The notes under the pieces were generated by a model. The model ran no database searches. It worked only from the letters and a program-made list of their open reading frames with translations, and had not been told where the DNA came from. Source: an uncultured Anaeroplasma sp. (GTDB taxonomy: Bacteria; Bacillota_I; Bacilli_A; Acholeplasmatales; Anaeroplasmataceae). Taken from it: a stretch of 45,802 nucleotides of DNA. Below are positions 43,850 to 45,802 of the stretch, piece after piece. Position 1 is the stretch's first letter, and every line of letters starts with the position of its first letter. The DNA is taken from contig CAKQBG010000009.1 in assembly GCA_934216145.1 (NCBI GenBank), forward strand, positions 1 to 45,802. Reading direction: 5' to 3'. The position numbers and the translations under genes were made by a program.

Positions 43850-45802
43850 TCACTCTTCTATAGTCCAAATTACAGGAAGACCATCAACATAATGCCAATA
43901 CTTATAAGTTGTATCAGTTGGCTTATTTTCACTATAATAATAACGAGTTGCTGAAGTTAAACAATCATTACCATCTATATTAATTGAATTCCATTCATTA
44001 AATGTACCCATATAATAAACGTAATATAACCTGTTGCAATTAGAGAAAGCACATCTTCCTATACTTATTACATTATTAGGAAGTATAATTGTTGATAAAC
44101 TTGTACAACTCTCGAATGTACTCTCTTCTATACTTGTTATACTATCTGGTATTTCTATATTTGTTAAAGCACTACAACCATCAAAGGCATAACGTCCTAT
44201 ACTTGTTACACTATCTGGTATTTCTATACTTGTTAAGCTACTGCAATTATAGAATGCATAACTTCCTATACTTGTCACACTATCTGGTATTTCTATACTT
44301 GTTAAGCTACTGCAATTATAGAATGCACTTTCACCAATGCTTGTTACACCATTCCCTATTACTACACTTATTAAGTTACTACAATTATAGAATGCATAAC
44401 GTCCTATACTTGTTACACTATCTGGTATTTCTATACTTGTTAAGCTACTGCAATTATAGAATGCCCCTGCTCCTATACTGGTTACACTATTTGGTATTTC
44501 TATACTTGTTAAGCTACTGCAATTATAGAATGCATAACTTCCTATACTTATTATACTATCTGGTATTTCTATACTTGTTAAGCTACTGCAATTACAGAAT
44601 GCATAACTTCCTATACTTGTCACACTATCTGGTATTTCTATACTTGTTAAGCTACTGCAATTATAGAATGCACTTTCACCAATGCTTGTTACACCATTCC
44701 CTATTACTACACTTATTAAGTTACTACAATTAAAGACTGCATAACTTCCTATACTTGTTACACTATCTGGTATTTCTATACTTGTTAAGCTTCTGCAATT
44801 ATCGAATGCATTAAATCCTATACTTGTTACACTATCTGGTATTTCTATACTTGTTAAGCTTCTGCAATTATAGAATGCATAACTTCCTATACTTGTTACA
44901 CTATTTGGTATTTCTATGCTTGTTAAACTACTACAACTATAGAAAGCTCCATAATATATATTTCCTCCTGTTACAATTACACTCTTTAAAGTTGATGGAA
45001 TATAATATGTAGCATTTGTTGTACTGTTTGTACCTGAACCATAATAATATTGTTTTGTTGCTACTCCTCCATCATAGCTTGCAGTACCAAATATATATCC
45101 AAACGGATATTGATATGTATCACTTGATGTTACCCCTGCTTTTGTTCCTACAAATGGGATTATTATACTTGTTAAACTACTACAACCATTAAAAGCTGAA
45201 TATCCTATACTTGTTACACTATCTGGTATTTCTATATTTGTTAAAGCACTACAATCATCAAAGGCATAACGTCCTATACTTGTTACACTATCTGGAATTA
45301 TAATATTTGTTAAACTATTACAATTATAGAAAGCGAATTCACCAATGCTTGTTACACTATCAAGTATTTCTATACTTGTTAAGCCAGTACAATTAAAGAA
45401 AGCTCCATATAATATATCTTCTCCTGTTATAATAACACTCTTTAGTGTCGATGGAATATAGTATATAGAATATGTTGTAGAACTTGTACTCCAGGCATAA
45501 TAATACTGTTTTGTTGCTACTCCATCATTATAACTTTTAGTTCCAAATATATATCCAAATGGATACTGATATGTATCTTCTGATGTTACTCCTGCTTTTG
45601 CCCCAACAAATGGTATTGTGATACTTATCAAATTTTTCCAACCATTAAATGCTCCTTCACCTATATTTGTTACATTATTTGATATTTCTAAATTAGTAAT
45701 TGTTAAAGCACTACAACCTCCAAAGGCATAACTTCCTATACTTGTTACACTATCTGGTATTTCTATACTTGTTAAGCTACTGCAATTATAGAATGCACTT
45801 TC
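43850..45802 (-). CDS. BspA-like leucine-rich repeat protein, 5' end beyond the window
   Basis: At least 650 residues, open to the right edge; the TTG at 45631 is not the true start, because the frame and the LRR units continue upstream to 45802. LRR_5 units of 23 residues with the consensus [20 protein letters not shown] repeat about 20 times, many nearly identical. Two copies of a non-LRR module (residues [18 protein letters not shown] to IPSTLKSVI) interrupt them at about 44945-45170 and 45400-45630. The C-terminus ([14 protein letters not shown], then [21 protein letters not shown]) is typical of BspA-like proteins. These are surface or secreted binding proteins in gut and oral bacteria and in trichomonads. 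The anchor cannot be judged without the N-terminus. Confidence 0.88.
   Translation of the reverse strand, partial: ESAFYNCSSLTSIEIPDSVTSIGSYAFGGCSALTITNLEISNNVTNIGEGAFNGWKNLISITIPFVGAKAGVTSEDTYQYPFGYIFGTKSYNDGVATKQYYYAWSTSSTTYSIYYIPSTLKSVIITGEDILYGAFFNCTGLTSIEILDSVTSIGEFAFYNCNSLTNIIIPDSVTSIGRYAFDDCSALTNIEIPDSVTSIGYSAFNGCSSLTSIIIPFVGTKAGVTSSDTYQYPFGYIFGTASYDGGVATKQYYYGSGTNSTTNATYYIPSTLKSVIVTGGNIYYGAFYSCSSLTSIEIPNSVTSIGSYAFYNCRSLTSIEIPDSVTSIGFNAFDNCRSLTSIEIPDSVTSIGSYAVFNCSNLISVVIGNGVTSIGESAFYNCSSLTSIEIPDSVTSIGSYAFCNCSSLTSIEIPDSIISIGSYAFYNCSSLTSIEIPNSVTSIGAGAFYNCSSLTSIEIPDSVTSIGRYAFYNCSNLISVVIGNGVTSIGESAFYNCSSLTSIEIPDSVTSIGSYAFYNCSSLTSIEIPDSVTSIGRYAFDGCSALTNIEIPDSITSIEESTFESCTSLSTIILPNNVISIGRCAFSNCNRLYYVYYMGTFNEWNSINIDGNDCLTSATRYYYSENKPTDTTYKYWHYVDGLPVIWTIEE
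44100..45802 (-). repeat. Near-identical tandem 69-base repeats in the LRR gene
   Basis: The 69-base unit (one 23-residue LRR) recurs about a dozen times between 44100 and 44945 and again between 45160 and 45802. Larger blocks are also repeated: a unit with the variant [16 protein letters not shown] occurs at about 44320-44390 and 44665-44735. Sequence identity is far above what protein function alone requires. Confidence 0.85.

Noticed and set aside
44089..44733. A 214-residue plus-strand open frame in the LRR region
   Set aside because: It is the antisense shadow of the 69-base LRR repeats: the peptide is a tandem repeat of low-complexity [16 protein letters not shown] units and has no ribosome site.
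44100..44945. Regular direct repeats that could suggest a CRISPR array
   Set aside because: The repeats are contiguous, in frame and encode 23-residue LRR units. There are no unique spacers and no cas genes.
1..45802. tRNA, rRNA and known riboswitch genes
   Set aside because: I looked for T-loop strings, conserved rRNA segments and T-box-like leaders on both strands by eye and saw none that could be supported.

Overview
The window comes from a very AT-rich, low-GC Gram-positive-type bacterium, most likely an uncultured gut member of the Bacillota/Mycoplasmatota branch (Erysipelotrichia, RF39 or Acholeplasma-like). Several things point there: AGGAGG-type ribosome sites, lipoboxes of the L-S/T-S-C form, giant surface lipoproteins with InlB B-type (Listeria-Bacteroides) repeats, BspA-like leucine-rich repeats and a MacB-like ABC pair. 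UGA is used as a stop (several genes are joined by ATGA overlaps) and Trp is encoded by UGG. The standard bacterial code therefore applies and a true Mycoplasma is excluded. The species is an inference; no rRNA or tRNA gene was seen.

Layout. (1) 80-2597: an apparently intact IS66-family element (tnpA-tnpB-tnpC on the minus strand) with recognisable terminal inverted repeats, followed by a solo fragment of a second mobile element. (2) 2803-5937: a signal-peptide membrane protein and a family 2 glycosyltransferase (minus), then an AraC-type regulator (plus). (3) 6016-19062: an eight-gene minus-strand operon for hexuronate/glycan use. Its order is GPH-family sugar symporter, mannonate dehydratase (UxuA), SDR-type fructuronate/mannonate oxidoreductase, cytoplasmic GH2 hydrolase, Ig-like surface lipoprotein, small four-helix membrane protein, domain-permuted membrane-anchored GH3 hydrolase and beta-helix lipoprotein. 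Extracellular glycan would be bound and cut at the surface, imported by the symporter, released inside by GH2, and hexuronate taken through mannonate to 2-keto-3-deoxygluconate. (4) 19181-19985: an internally deleted IS91-like element. (5) 20166-32963: a five-gene minus-strand operon of two MacB-like ABC ATPase-permease fusions, two very large lipoproteins and a membrane-anchored surface protein, behind one strong promoter with three GTTAGT/ACTAAC-type palindromes. This is the best candidate here for an undescribed system.

(6) 33000-36900: a decayed area. A small membrane protein is translationally coupled to a subtilisin-like lipoprotein whose 3' end was removed by a second copy of the same deleted IS91-like element. 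Next to it are an S1C trypsin-like protease with two frameshifts and a lipoprotein. (7) 37302-40162: a large membrane protein with a cytoplasmic zinc ribbon, and the C-terminal stub of a SNF2 helicase cut by a wrecked ISL3-like element (about 40163-41796). (8) 41805-43842: four small proteins of unknown function. (9) 43850 to the end: a BspA-like LRR protein, open at the right edge, with nearly identical tandem 69-base repeats.

Nearly all genes lie on the minus strand. The window mixes working catabolic and surface operons with many signs of decay by insertion elements.
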